A stretch of 64,000 bases of DNA from Eunapius fragilis (Eukaryota; Porifera; Demospongiae; Spongillida; Spongillidae): the NCBI GenBank assembly GCA_963681505.1, contig OY811971.1, positions 16,350,338-16,414,337 on the forward strand. The letters run 5' to 3'. How positions within the stretch are numbered: the first letter of the stretch is position 1; each line of letters starts with the position of its first letter. The notes beneath the pieces were generated by a model. That model did not search any database. It was not told the origin of the DNA and was given only the letters and a program-made list of their open reading frames with translations. Made by a program: the position numbers and the translations under genes. Positions 1 to 11,740 of the stretch are shown here, piece after piece.

Positions 1-880
1 GCTTTGCGCATTCCTTGTGGTCGTACTGCTACATGTACAACACTCACGATCCACTGCACACTCCCTTCAGACATTGTCATTTTAAGTAAAATTAGTGAGT
101 GTCGCTATGAATAAAAGGCGGTATCGTCGAGCCTCGCGATACCTACTTATTAAACATCGCCGATTATCGATACCGGATGCGATACAGGATATGCATCGAC
201 GATCACGAGATCGTTTCCGGATCGCGGCAACACTGGCTGAAACATTCTACCATACATCGCGAAACGTTCTGGCTTTGTGTGGCATTCGAAACCATGTGTG
301 ATCTTTGGCAGGGCTACTTCCGTCTGACGGATAAATTACGTAAGCTGACGCCCCTGGGATAAATAATTCGGAATGTGTGTCATCCCGGGAAGGTTCGCAC
401 TACGTTACACATATCAGGAACTACGATAGTAGTTCCTATATAGGAATTGACCCGGGTCGTGAATATCATTAAAAAAACGCGACCCGCGTATCACTCGCGT
501 ACCAAGAAACGGATAGTTTAGCTCTTTGTTCCTATCGAACCAGAAGGCAAAGACGGTCATTTTAATGTTTTGTCCCAGTTTTCAAACTGTTTCCTTTAAG
601 AGAACAAAAAAGTTCGTGTTTTACCTCGTCCCCAGGCCAAATCTTCTCCGTCGTCGTCGTCGTCGTCGTCGTCGTCTTCTTCTCGGGTGAGTATAACTCC
701 TGATAGGAATGGTTTTAAAGAGCGCCAATTATACCAATCGCTTTAGAATCTCCTGGAAGGCCATCTTCAACTATCAGTTGTATGAATAAAGCATAAAACT
801 GACATACGTAATCATTACGTAATCCGTAGTGTTAAATAGAAGCGTTCCCATGGCGACATTTACGTATATTGGGCAAACAA
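1..880. other. Intergenic, no gene recognised
   Basis: No supportable gene. Short open frames around 95-360 lack recognisable domains. A (CGT)n microsatellite lies at about 649-678. The stretch at about 545-595 (GACGGTCATTTTAATG) recurs inverted at about 42105-42160, next to a copy of the hairpin MITE described below, so this part probably belongs to the same repeat family. Confidence 0.5.
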
Positions 881-1334
881 AAGAGGACGTGTTTGAATTC
901 TCCCGCGTTACGTTCCTTACAGTGATCTCAAACAAAAGCTCGTGACGGTAATTGAAGCGGAGGGTGGGGATGGGGGGGGGGGGGGGGGGGGGGCACTTGC
1001 CAGTATTAATAATCGATAAAAAATGATAATTAAAAAATAGAGGAAACAAGTAAAGAAAAACATTCTCTAACGAGAAAGTTGGTGGGATATAGGAATTGGA
1101 GGCAAAAGTGGTGTAAAAAGGAGGAGAACAAGATTTTGAGAAAAGGGTAAATGAGACAAAAGTCCTATATTTAGCACGTGTAAATGTAACAGAACCAAAA
1201 GAAGTGCTAAACATAGGATTTTTGTCTCATTTACCCTTTTCTCAAAATCTTGTTCTCCTCCTTTTTACACCACCTTTGCCTCCAATTCCTATATCCCACC
1301 AACTTTCTCGTTAGAGAATGTTTTTCTTTACTTG
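880..1334. repeat. Hairpin MITE 'M1', full copy
   Basis: Positions 1047-1177 and 1204-1334 form two nearly perfect inverted arms of about 131 bp around a 26-bp loop. Just upstream is a run of 22 G (972-993) followed by CACTTGCCAGTATTAAT. Related copies sit at 41776-42165 (same loop sequence and the same C/G run beside the TTGCCAGT motif), 50650-50830, 57130-57210 and 63100-63330. The lead-in at 880-960 is shared with 63125-63200. There is no coding capacity. The dispersed copies and the foldback structure indicate a non-autonomous element. Confidence 0.8.
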
Positions 1335-2015
1335 TCATCTCATTCGGGTTCCAAGGCTCGTGGTAGTGATGTACAGTAGGACCTCGTTAAGAGCGTACTC
1401 GTTAATCATAGGCGGCCCCAGTGGGGGGCGGGGGCCAGTGGGCCATGGCACCCCCCTCCCCTGGTTATGGCGCCCCCCAGCCCCTATAAGTAAATTTACT
1501 GTAGCGCTGCAATATGATTACTACATGTAACATGTAACTATGTGTAACTAACACTCATCTGAGCGTACAAATAGCGATTTAGAAATGACTAAGATCATAA
1601 TGCCCCCCCCCCCCCCCCCCCCTTTGGCGCCCTTCGTGGGGTTGGCCCCTCCCTTCGGTAAGCACTGGGGTCGCCTATGTTAATAGCGCATTTCCTCGTT
1701 AGATAATAGAAAATTATTTCATGGTTGACCGCACATCATCCAATGTGCAAAATATGGTAGTAGCGCAGGAAACAAACGTGGCGCTTCAAATGGGGGAAGA
1801 CTATTGCGGCATTATCTCACAAGCCTGGGAACCCGACCAATGGGTCTTGTTAACTAATGACGCAATAATGGTTAGGACACCAAAATACATGGCGGCGAGT
1901 GAGTCAACGTATGTGTGAGCCACTGCAAACCCTGTACATAAGGTAGCACTTGAAGTTTTATATGAAGACTCGCTGTACCCTGTGCTGTTAACTATCAGCT
2001 AATCCTATTGATTTA
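1335..2015. other. Intergenic with poly-C run
   Basis: No recognised gene. It holds a 20-base C run (1603-1622) and a G/C-rich tract at 1415-1480. The string TACAGTAGGACCTCGTTAAG at about 1374 resembles the TIR start of pogo/Tigger elements, but no matching right end was found. A 65-codon frame at 1721-1918 has no recognisable domain. Confidence 0.4.
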
Positions 2016-2048
2016 TTGTCTTTAAGGTCACGAACAGAGCGCAGAGAG

Positions 2049-3728
2049 ATGGCGGTATCACAAAGCAAAAATGTTTCAGGGAAAGCTGCTAGTACTTTAA
2101 TATCAGTTTGCTGCCGTCTGAATTACAAGCCACGAGAGATCTGGTTTATTTTGGTATGCGGCACGTTCCTATTGGGCTCGAGCAACATATTAGCAACGGT
2201 CCTTATCACAAAGTTTGGCCAAATCTACGATGAAAAATATATGTACCTCGAAGTTGGCATATTTGGGCTTCAGTTTGGTACACAATGTCTATTCATAATT
2301 ACGGGAATATTGGCTGATCTGAAGTTTGGTCGATACAAGGTGATAGTACTAAGTACCATCTTCAGCTTTTCACTGTTGCTGGTATCGTCGACTATCTGCC
2401 TGATCGGTGTTTTATGCGGTGAGGGTGACCCTCAGGTAGTGCTGATGTGGATTGGAGCAGCGTTTTTTATTGGCCATTTCATTGCTGCAGTATTTTTCCT
2501 CGGAACGGTACTCCAGTTCGGACTAGACCAGCTTACCGAGGCATCTTCCGATAAACTAAGTTCCTTCGTACACTGGTATGTGTGGACCCAGGCACTAAGT
2601 ACAATTCCCCTCTGGTCTACACCATCGGATGAGCAGATTTTTATTTTTTTGACCACTTCCATCATCATTTGCATCGTAATGCTTATACTTAGTGTTTCTG
2701 TTCATAAAGGTGTACGTGGATGTGATGCCAAATTCATATGTGAGCCTCCAAATATTAGTCCTTACAGGCAAGTCCTAGAGATTCTGCTGTTTGCTAAAAG
2801 CCACAGGATTCCATTGCATAGGAGTTCTTTAACTTACTGGGACGACAGCCCTCCATCACGGTTGGATCTGGGCAAAAATAAACATGGAGGTCCCTTCACC
2901 AACGAACAAGTAGAAGATGTGAAAACGTTGTTTAGGCTACTCTTTGTCCTGACATGTATTACGATCATGCGCATAGTAACAACCATATCTTTGAATCCTG
3001 CATTTGAACACCATTTGGGCAGCGCACAACAAACAAGCTACTCGAACAACCCAACTGGCACAAGCTACATGATTATTCATCTATTGTATCGCGCTGGTTT
3101 CGTTATAATTTTCTTGATCCCCCTTCATGAGCTTGTTATACGCCATATATTTGGACCTCATTACCTTCCTGGTATGATGAGTAAGATTAATATGGCAGGC
3201 TTTTTGTTGTCTGCAAACATGGTAACTAACCTCTTGATTGATGGCGTGGGACATTATGTGACAACACAAGACGTCCAATGTATGTTTTTAGCATTCTATG
3301 GAGATAAGCCTCTTTCAGACCAGGTGCAAGCCATAAACATCACACCTCTGTTTCTCATTCCATCTGCTCTCATGGTTGGCATTGCCATCCTTCTATTAAA
3401 TACCTCCATATTAGAATTCATAGTTTCTCAAGCACCATACCCAATGAGGGGGATGATCATCGGGTTCTACTACTTCATCTCTGGTGCTTTTAGTCTGCTT
3501 GGAATTGGCTACAATAAAATATTTCAATTGTCACGTGCACCATTCTCATCACTGCCTTGGTTCAGCTGCTGCTCATGGTTCTACATCGTCAGTATCACAT
3601 TGTGGCTCATTGCTTATGCTTGCATACTCGTGGTAACGCGCAGATACAAGTACCGGGAGAGAAGTGAAGTTATTAATGAGTACCAGTTTGTAGAGAACTA
3701 CTACAGCTCAGCACACCCAAGGGTGTAA
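2049..3728 (+). CDS. SLC15/POT-like 12-TM transporter, single exon
   Basis: The frame encodes 559 residues from the ATG at 2049. An earlier in-frame TTG at 2016 is not a credible start. Twelve hydrophobic segments can be picked out, in a 6+6 layout with a long loop in the middle (about 2700-2930). After TM2 the motif LADLKFGRYKVI matches the conserved loop of proton-coupled oligopeptide transporters (G-x-LAD-x-x-x-GR-Y/F-K). The tail KYRERSEV...VENYY resembles the C-terminal end of invertebrate SLC15-like proteins. The ExxER proton-coupling motif expected in TM1 of true POT carriers is not visible, so substrate and coupling are open. It has no introns and is flanked by repeat DNA. Family assignment rests on motif and topology recognition, not on a search. 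Confidence 0.7.
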   Translation: MAVSQSKNVSGKAASTLISVCCRLNYKPREIWFILVCGTFLLGSSNILATVLITKFGQIYDEKYMYLEVGIFGLQFGTQCLFIITGILADLKFGRYKVIVLSTIFSFSLLLVSSTICLIGVLCGEGDPQVVLMWIGAAFFIGHFIAAVFFLGTVLQFGLDQLTEASSDKLSSFVHWYVWTQALSTIPLWSTPSDEQIFIFLTTSIIICIVMLILSVSVHKGVRGCDAKFICEPPNISPYRQVLEILLFAKSHRIPLHRSSLTYWDDSPPSRLDLGKNKHGGPFTNEQVEDVKTLFRLLFVLTCITIMRIVTTISLNPAFEHHLGSAQQTSYSNNPTGTSYMIIHLLYRAGFVIIFLIPLHELVIRHIFGPHYLPGMMSKINMAGFLLSANMVTNLLIDGVGHYVTTQDVQCMFLAFYGDKPLSDQVQAINITPLFLIPSALMVGIAILLLNTSILEFIVSQAPYPMRGMIIGFYYFISGAFSLLGIGYNKIFQLSRAPFSSLPWFSCCSWFYIVSITLWLIAYACILVVTRRYKYRERSEVINEYQFVENYYSSAHPRV

Positions 3729-5560
3729 GCACCTTACGATCTGAAGCACGCCCACATGTCATGCACATATAATGTTGTATGGTGTATAATCTATAATGTA
3801 CTATCAAAAGATATATATGTATATGTAATGACTTGAACTAGCCGGCACGCGTACAGGTGTCGCAGCAGGGCCGCGACAGCCCCACACGGAAGGTCAGCCA
3901 CCAGAAGGTATAAATACAAAATGTCTCCTGCAAAACATACGATGTTTACAACCGCAAATGACGTCATGACGTCACAACACACCAACACAAATCGTCCAAT
4001 GGGAACCGGCCATGTGTGACCCTTGCGGTTGACCTTTCTCGAAGGATTCGTCACGGGCGTGGCCCGGATATACTATATTCCTCCCCACTTAAAATTTCAC
4101 TCCTCTTCTGCGGTTCTGGGCTCAACATCTTTCCTCTGCTCAGTCTTCGGTCTTTAAGCTCTCTCCCCAGTGGCAGTAGAAACTCTATCCTCTCCCTGGT
4201 GGCAGCATTACTATCCTCTACCTTGTTGGAGCCTCGAGGTTTCTCTGTAGAGCTAGAGAGATTTCAATCTCAGCTGGTAGATACAACTAGGGTACTCTCC
4301 TCTCAGTAAGACTTCTCTCCGTGGCAGTAGATCCTGCTTCTCCCCGCAGCGGCAAAGCTAGCTCTTTCTCCCTGGGGGTAGACTCTTTCTCTCACCCCAG
4401 CGGTAGAGAATCTTCCTCCCAGGCACACACTTACAGTAGAGGCACTCTTTCAGTAGAAGTCGCACTTTTTCTCCTCCCCTCGTGGCTAGGACTCCTCTAC
4501 GTCGTCACAGGCTCCTATTCGCGGCGGCTTCATCCTTCCCATTGGGGGTCATGGCATTATCCTTTCCTCTCCTTTCCCAGGATTGCACCAGACATGCCAT
4601 GGAACCGCAACTGCTCCTCTCCAGTGTAATGATTCTCCTCCTCGGTGGTAGGAACTCTCTGTCCTCCCCAGTTAATTGAGATTCATATATAGTCACACAT
4701 ACCTCACACTAACACAATTCTAATATCACTCAGAACAGTTATGCCTTATAAGTCCAACCCTTCTCAGTACTCGGGAAGCAAATATGTTTTCATATGAGTG
4801 GTGCATTAATTTATATGTCCATGTGCGTTTATATTTAGTAAACCTAGATGTAGCTTCTACGCAATACTTGGCCTTATGGTGTTTGAGCGGACCTTCAGCT
4901 GATATGTGCATGCCATGCAGGATGACTCCATCGCACACTTTCAATTGGAAGCTTGCTCACACATTTTCTGTTGCAGCCTTGTTCATATGCCTGTGCACAC
5001 CTTTACGATATAGTGAGAGCAATCCTAATTGGCCAGGATGAGATTATGATGTGAACTATTCCCTGTGAGCCCAAATGGAGCTGGTTTGGGAGAATTTTAA
5101 AATGGCACAAGTGTATAATGTGTTACTAAACATCATTTGATTCAAGTCAACAAATCACTTTCAACATTATCAAGTAGTCCATCTACTGTAGTAGGCCAGG
5201 GACCTGATCCATCAGTGACAGCCAGAACCTGAAGCAGCACCAAGTTTGCTCGTCGATGGAGGGTGGCAATTCATTGCAAATGATTGTGGTGTCAAGTGTG
5301 CCTATAATGCGGTGGGAGCAAAAATATTCCATCGACCAATCATGCGTTTAGATAGGTGACCAATTTATGTACAGCAAAACGCGACAGAACAATTCCTCAT
5401 GTGCATTGATTAGAACAACACGCTATTACATGACTTTGACACATTGCTCAATATTAGATCAGAGCACACGCCACTGTGCAGTACTGAGGCATAGTGCTTT
5501 GGCACTATACAGAGCAGGCAGCCATGAATAATTACATATATATAATTATATACATATATG
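3729..5560. other. Intergenic with degenerate CT-rich tandem repeats
   Basis: About 4060-4680 is built of degenerate CT-rich repeats around a core like CTCCCCAGTGGCAGTAGAAA. A TATA-like TATAAATAC occurs at about 3909, and a doubled ATGACGTC at 3957-3975 looks like CRE-type sites. This could be a solo LTR or a promoter-like region, but no paired terminal sequence was found. The open frames here are low-complexity. Nothing further was recognised to 5560. Confidence 0.35.
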
Positions 5561-5564
5561 CATG

Positions 5565-6870
5565 GTCAGTTCACGCGAAAATGGCTCTTCGCTATATATT
5601 TTTTAAGTTATAAAAATGGCTCACGTTTGAATCGATATAACTTCGGAACTGTAAACGCTATTGAATTCCTATTTTCACCACTTCATACTACACCAGTTCT
5701 ATATGGTAAAATTGATTTTGGGGTCTTGGATCGGCTTAGTGCCAGTGTTGCAACGTCCGATACCCCTTTGGTTCAAACTCCCCATATCTTTTGGCAGGAA
5801 ATCTCAATTCACATCACATTGCATTCATACGCAGAGGGATTATCGATTTGTCCTGTTCGTTAATTTTTACATTACCCGTTACAAAGATATAGCTTTGTAC
5901 ATATTTCCAGCTTGATTCGCGCGATTCTATGGCCAGAGACAGCATGAATATTAAACTCTTCCTGTTGATAACCTATTACCACGCCTACAAGACCCTATTG
6001 CGTGATTGCGTTGCACATCGATCGTTAATTTGCTCATGTCCAGCAATTATGGACATCCATACACGTCAATGCATTGAAAAGTATTTGATTGTTTTCAAAC
6101 ATTAACGCAGTAGGATTATTTTTTTAGCTGAGAAAGCATGAGGCAAATGATGGGAAGTGCAGGGAGCTTGGGTGGGTCTGTGTCCCCATGGTCGTTGAAG
6201 CTTATGGGACTTGGGGTGCTGAAGCCATGGAGTCATTGTCGTGTCTGGCCTAGCAACCAGTTCAAACATGGCAAAAGCAGCTGTCCTCAATAGCCTGTAT
6301 GGCAGGCTGAATCTTAACCTTGTTAAAGCAAATGCCACTGCAATGCTGTCTAGATGCTGTGCCTCGGACATGTACACTGTTTAGATTAGGTAGTTTCTTA
6401 TTTTATTATGATGTGTCATGTTATAACGTACGTAAAATATATATATTTTTTCATTAAATTCATAGTCGGGGTCAAAACCTATATGGAAGTCTCTAGCGAG
6501 ACTTCCGATATGTGGGACAGTCTCCGAGAAAATGGCCCTTCGCTATATAATTTTAAAGTTATAAAAATGACTCACGTTTGAATCGCTATAACTTCGTAAC
6601 GGTACACGCCATTGACTTCCTATTTTCAACACTTCATACTACATGCACCATTTCTATAAGGTAAAATAGATTTTGGAGTCTTGCATTAGCTTTGTGCCAG
6701 TGTTGTAACGTCCGATACCCCTTGGGGTTCAAACTGGCCATATCTTTCGGCAGGACGTCTCAATTAACTTCAAATTCGGTTTATACGCAGAGGGGTCCTG
6801 TACCTATCGATATGCCCTGTTCGTTAATTTTTACTTGATCCGTTACGGAGATACAGCTGTGCAAAGTAAT
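5565..6870. repeat. Two diverged direct copies of a ~330-bp repeat
   Basis: Positions about 5571-5910 and 6528-6860 align along their whole length. Shared landmarks are TCGCTATATA, GCTCACGTTTGAATCG, the TTCGTAAC/TTCGGAAC step, CAACGTCCGATACCCC, TACGCAGAGGG and CCTGTTCGTTAATTTTTAC. The copies are clearly diverged (many substitutions and small indels). Just before the second copy, 6455-6515 (CATAGTCGGGGTC, CTTCCGATAT) also recurs near 57705-57760. Non-coding dispersed repeat of unknown class. Confidence 0.75.
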
Positions 6871-7096
6871 TGCACATTTTTCGTTCATTCCGCGCCATTA
6901 ACCTACTGCAACCTTGTTCCCGCTACTCCGAGTACATGAATATACAATAACCTCCCGTGCCCATGCCACTGTATTAATCTGTACAACTGAAGTACCACCG
7001 TTCTTGCAAACGTCAGTGGTTCTTTTCTATAATGGACAAGATTCGTTAAGCGATCGAAATGTGTGGGATTCAGTTACCATCACCATACAAAAAACA

Positions 7097-8601
7097 CGGT
7101 ACGTATTACCAGTACCGATGCGCGCGCACAACATTATGTGTCCCTGTCGATTCGGTCATACTCTTTGGGTGCCACTCATTGCGTGGCCATTTATAGGCTC
7201 ACAACCTATAACAGTACGTCAGAGCCATGAGATATAGTGCACGGTGTATCAGCTAGGCTAGGGGAGAGGCGCGGTCGAGTTAAAGACACATGCAGCGCAG
7301 CTAGGCTGGAACACATGTAACTCTTCCTAATTGTCGGGATCTGGCACATATATTTTAAACGCCCACCGTTTTTCATTTCATCTGCAAGGCTGGCACACAC
7401 ACACACCCATGAACCAACAAATACACACGTCTAACGTCACAATTATACACACTCTTTCCACTTATTTTCCCCTTGCAGTACACCCTGTAAATTGTTATGT
7501 GCTACATGGATTCACGCATAAGCTTTGTCTAGTTGAACTTCTTTTCTATGTCTTTCGGTTACAGTGCTTTCACTGGCCTACTATACAACCCTCTTTCTCA
7601 ACTATTTGTATTCTGACTGATGTATTTTTCACGTGTAACTGGATTGTGTGTTTTATGCGTAGTGGTATGGAAGCATGCATGGAGGCCTTGGGGGCAAAGG
7701 CCCCAACATTTTTTTCAGAGGAAGGCCCCCCTCCCAACTCCTACCCCCATTGATGGTATGTACTGGATTAATGTGCTGTATGTACTGGACTATTTTTTCC
7801 TGTCTCACAGTACCTGCCACATCATGACGTACCATGCCTCATGTCTCATATTCCATTACATGCATCCATTTACACACTCACAAACTCATATATACACAAC
7901 ACTCACAACTACATGTATCCCATGCCAATCACTATATACGCTGAAGCTCTGAGTGTGTACCATTGAGAGGTTTAAAAAGACTTAGGTCTTACTATTTATT
8001 ACCATCCTTTGTTATACCAGAGCCCTGATCTTTACATGATCTTTTGGGAAAAGCAGGAATAATGTTCCTGCTGGGCTTATATACAAAAGTAGGTCCAGTA
8101 TAAAGTCCCTCTTACAGAGTGGTAATCTACAAGTAATATCACTAAAGATAAATAGCACAGATTCCTAGAAGGGGCCCATGTATAATGCTATACATACACA
8201 CGCACACACACGCACACACACACATACATATAAGTGCTACTTAGAAATAGTGCTTCTGGTGTGTATGACTGTCAGTTTGCTATGCCCAGATGCAAAGCTA
8301 CCCATGGAAGACACCCATGGAATGTTGATTTACATGAGATGGTGGCAAATAGATAGGCTAATGCCTTTGTGTTTAGGACTCTGCAATTAATGAGACATAC
8401 CGTCACAAACCCTCTGAGGATCACAGCACTTGGTGTCATATTTTGTGTCTGTTTTTGGATCTGGTGCAGTGCTGCTTCCAAACATGTTACAGACCTGTGA
8501 GTTCCATAGGCTTTTGCATTTGGTCATATGTGTCGCAACAAACTTGACAGTCATCCTCACCTGAACCACTAATTCTTCTTGTAAGTAGCATTGGAATTTC
8601 A

Positions 8602-8642
<41 letters not shown>

Positions 8643-9610
8643 TGTGTGTGTGTGTGTGTATGTGTGTGTATGTGTGTGTGTGTGTTTGTGTGTGTGATGT
8701 GAGTGTTTGTGTGTATGTAGCATTGGAACCTTTCTTTCTTGGAGGATTTGCAATTTATTTTGTAATATGTTGACAAGAATTGTACGGTACGTACTACCAG
8801 TACCGATACGCGCGCATAACATCATGTAGAAATCGTGTCCCCGGCCGTCGATTTGGTCATACTCTTTGGGTGGCACTCATTGCGTGGCCATTTATAGGTT
8901 CACAACCTATAACAGTACGTCAGAGCCATGATATATAGTGCACGGTGTATCAGCTTGGCTATGGGAGAGGCGTGGTCGAGTTAAAGACACATGCGGGCTG
9001 GAACACATGTAACCCTTCCTTATTATTGGGATATGCGTTCTGCTGGCACATATAACACCCACCATTTTTCATTTCATCTGCACGGCTGGCACAACACACC
9101 CATGAACCACACCCATGAACATACACACGTCTCATGTCATGACTATTCACACTCTTTCCACCATAAGACATATTCTTTTCCCCTTGCTGTAAACCCTGTA
9201 AATTGTTATGTTGTGTGCTACATAGATTCACTCATATGCTTTTGTCGATTTGAACTTTTTTTTCTATATCTTTCGGTTACAGTGCTTTCACTGGCCTATC
9301 TATTTTTGCTATGTTTATATTCAGATTCATTCTCTTTATGTTTGGTCCTACATGTGCAAGTAACATTACCTTCTATTTCTTTAGTGGTCATAATTGTATC
9401 AGCACAAAATGGTAGTATGTCTTGTCAGACTCATGCCCTCCACTGTTGTATGCTCATATCCCATGGCCTCCTCTACATGGTCATGTCCAAAGGACTCCAT
9501 GTCACTGATGTGGATGTATTTCACACATGCAACTGGATTGTGTGTTGCATGTATTGGACTGGTGTCAGTGGGATAGGAAGCACGGGGGTCGTGGGGGCAA
9601 ATTTTCTTGT
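7097..9610. repeat. Direct segmental duplication, ~0.5 kb, about 1.69 kb apart
   Basis: Positions 7097-7575 and 8785-9295 are diverged copies in the same orientation. Both contain GGTCATACTCTTTGGGTG, CATTTATAGG, ACAACCTATAACAGTACGTC, TATAGTGCACGGTGTATCAG and CCCTGTAAATTGTTATG. Similarity resumes at about 7615-7700 and 9495-9605 (AACTGGATTGTGTGTT). Together this suggests a tandem duplication with a unit near 1.7 kb that later diverged and acquired GT microsatellites. No gene is recognised in either copy. Confidence 0.75.
8600..8700. repeat. (GT)n microsatellite
   Basis: An almost uninterrupted GT repeat about 100 bp long with scattered GTAT interruptions. The Cys/Val or His/Thr frames across it are artefacts. 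Confidence 0.95.
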
Positions 9611-10380
9611 TTCATCAATTAAGCATAGTGAAAGATGTCCTTAACTATATTTTTGACCAGTTTTTTAATTTCTGTTGATTCCTGATTTATACTGAACAGA
9701 AATGCACATTGTTCCATACATGTCAATGGACGCGTGCGCGGAAAATTAACGGACGTTTGCAATGACGCGTCAGGAATACGTAATGAGCGTCCGAAATTTC
9801 TGGCAATGTGTACAGCATACGGTAAGATTGTCGACGTTCTTCGATGTAGGCACACATCCAGATAAGGCAGCATGGCGCCGTTTAAGGTGAGTGGAGACTA
9901 GCCGACTCGTTAATTTGGTTGCAATGGCTAGGCCGGTGTCGGAGCAGATTCTGCCCCTCCTCAGATTTTTTCCCCCCGGACATAATCTGCTAGCGGAAAT
10001 TGTCCCCCACGGACATAATCCGCTAGCAGATATTGTCCCCCTTCCACACATATTGTGTCCCCCCCCCCCCCCCCCCCCCCCCCCCACACCCACGGCCGGC
10101 CTCCAACCGATGCTTGGCCGTCCCGGTTTTTTTTGTTGGTGTCAGGTCCTATAAGCCCTGCCCGCTTTTTGCATCGAGCCAGAAAGGTAAGTTTAGCACA
10201 CACACACACCCTCCCCCTTCCCCTTCAGTCCCGCAGTGCTATCAATCTATACCTTCTCGCCAGACGTCCTGGCTACGGCCCTGAATAGCGTCCCCTCTGC
10301 CCTTCTATAAGTTGCACGTGGTGCGCTTTGCAGTTGCTAGTAGCTATTATAATTAGCTTTCAATAGTCAGCTGCAGCATT
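9610..10380. other. Intergenic with poly-C run and short direct repeats
   Basis: A run of 27 C occupies 10059-10085. At 9950-10060 a short unit around GGACATAATC-GCTAGC is repeated. No gene is recognised. Confidence 0.45.
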
Positions 10381-11740
10381 ACGGATGAAGAAGAGTACGA
10401 TGCCATTTTCAGCTTTCTGGAGTATGGTACTTAGTTACCCCTCTGCATGGCATCACAAGGATCTAAAGCGAGCTCAAGTGTGTCACAGCAAAAAAAAAAG
10501 ACGTAAATCATAATTTGATTCCTCAAGTGATCTGTTTTTTCATATCTTTATCAAAACTGTTATCATTTTGGTACAGATATGAAAAAACAGATCAATATAT
10601 GCGGTCGATAGCGGCGTATACTGTACCACAAAAAGGAGCAAAAGGATAATATCTTCAAGTTCCTAGAGGCGTAGAAGAAATAGAACGAATCTATCATTCA
10701 TGGCATTCGTCCAAAGAAAGCTGCAGTGCACGTATACGTGGTTCGGTTATCGAATTAGTACTTCATACATGATCGAAACCAACTATTTACAGCTTTTGCT
10801 TAGTCTTTACGCAAGCTGATTTTGTACAATGCACGGGTTGAAACGGTTTGTAGATTACGAACGTCGATAACCAAGCGCCCGAAAAGGTCCGAGTATTAAC
10901 ATTGACTCAAGTTAGGATCGATCCAACAATCATAATAGCACTTTTTACATTTGGTGGACACATGGGAAGGGATATAGCAAGAGAAAATTAAGGTTTCATC
11001 GAGGTTCTTCTGGAAGACGCAGATGAAAGATGTATACATGTATAGGTGCATGAGTTCGTTAAGACGTGCGATGTTTGCCAAAACACCAACGGTGCCAAGT
11101 TTATGAAGACCGTAGCCCTCTGCATCCCATATACCTATACAACCTAGTGTTTGGCATCAAGTTAGTTGCAATCAAGACTACCTTAAGTTAATGCATGCAT
11201 GTATCAATTTAGGTTGGATAGATCCTCTCCAAAACCTGAACGAGGCAATTGTTACATCATTACCTTGTTCTAAGTGGCCGGAGGCTGAGCCTATAGCTGA
11301 CAAGACTGCAAGAACAGTTCTGAGTTTCTGCATAAGATTGTATGCAGGCAAATGCATATGAATTATTAATTCAGTTTACATACAAGGCTATAAGCATATA
11401 TAAGCATATCATAACATGCAACTTCTTTACAGGCATGGTTGCACCAATGTCACCATATCAGATCAAGGACTTGAATTTGAGAACAGAGTCAATGCAGTAC
11501 TGTTTCAATTAACGGGAACTGAACACAGGATATCTACAGCATATACCATCCTAAAACTTCTAATGGTTTGGTATAATTAAACACTGCAACGATCCCTAGC
11601 GATATTTATGTTTATTGTGCATGTCTGATGCCTGACACCACTAACGGAGATTGGTGCAATGTGACATCTGTCACAAATGGTTCTTTATCAAATGTGTTGA
11701 TATTCTCACACTTCTCAACACTATATGAGGACAAATGGTG
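10381..11740 (+). pseudogene. Decayed Ginger1 transposase copy (element C)
   Basis: Pieces of a Gypsy-integrase-like transposase can be followed on the plus strand through stops and frameshifts. First comes an N-terminal piece at about 10383 (DEEEYDAIFSFLEYGT). An HHCC zinc-finger part starts at about 10952 (GGHMGRD, then CDVCQ). A core fragment carries SKWPEAEPI and, at about 11430-11545, RHGCTNVTISDQGLEFENR up to TGTEHRISTAY. The coding match then stops just before the catalytic Glu region. A PHD-finger scrap follows at about 11640-11700 (CLMPDT and QCDICHKWF, in different frames). The GPY/F and Ulp1 segments expected between core and PHD are missing. It most resembles element B (ISDQG motif). 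No TIRs were found. It is non-functional. Confidence 0.75.

Noticed and set aside
95..362. Short frames at the window start, considered as a Harbinger-type remnant
   Set aside because: No recognisable domain when read through; similarity impression too weak to support.
1374..1720. pogo/Tigger element suggested by CAGTAGGACCTCGTTAAG
   Set aside because: No convincing inverted right end or transposase.
3780..4730. Possible solo LTR with TATA box and CRE-like sites
   Set aside because: No second copy, no defined TG...CA ends and no target duplication could be seen, so it is described only as repeat-rich DNA.
8387..8876. His/Thr-rich and Cys/Val-rich frames over the GT repeat
   Set aside because: Microsatellite translation artefacts.
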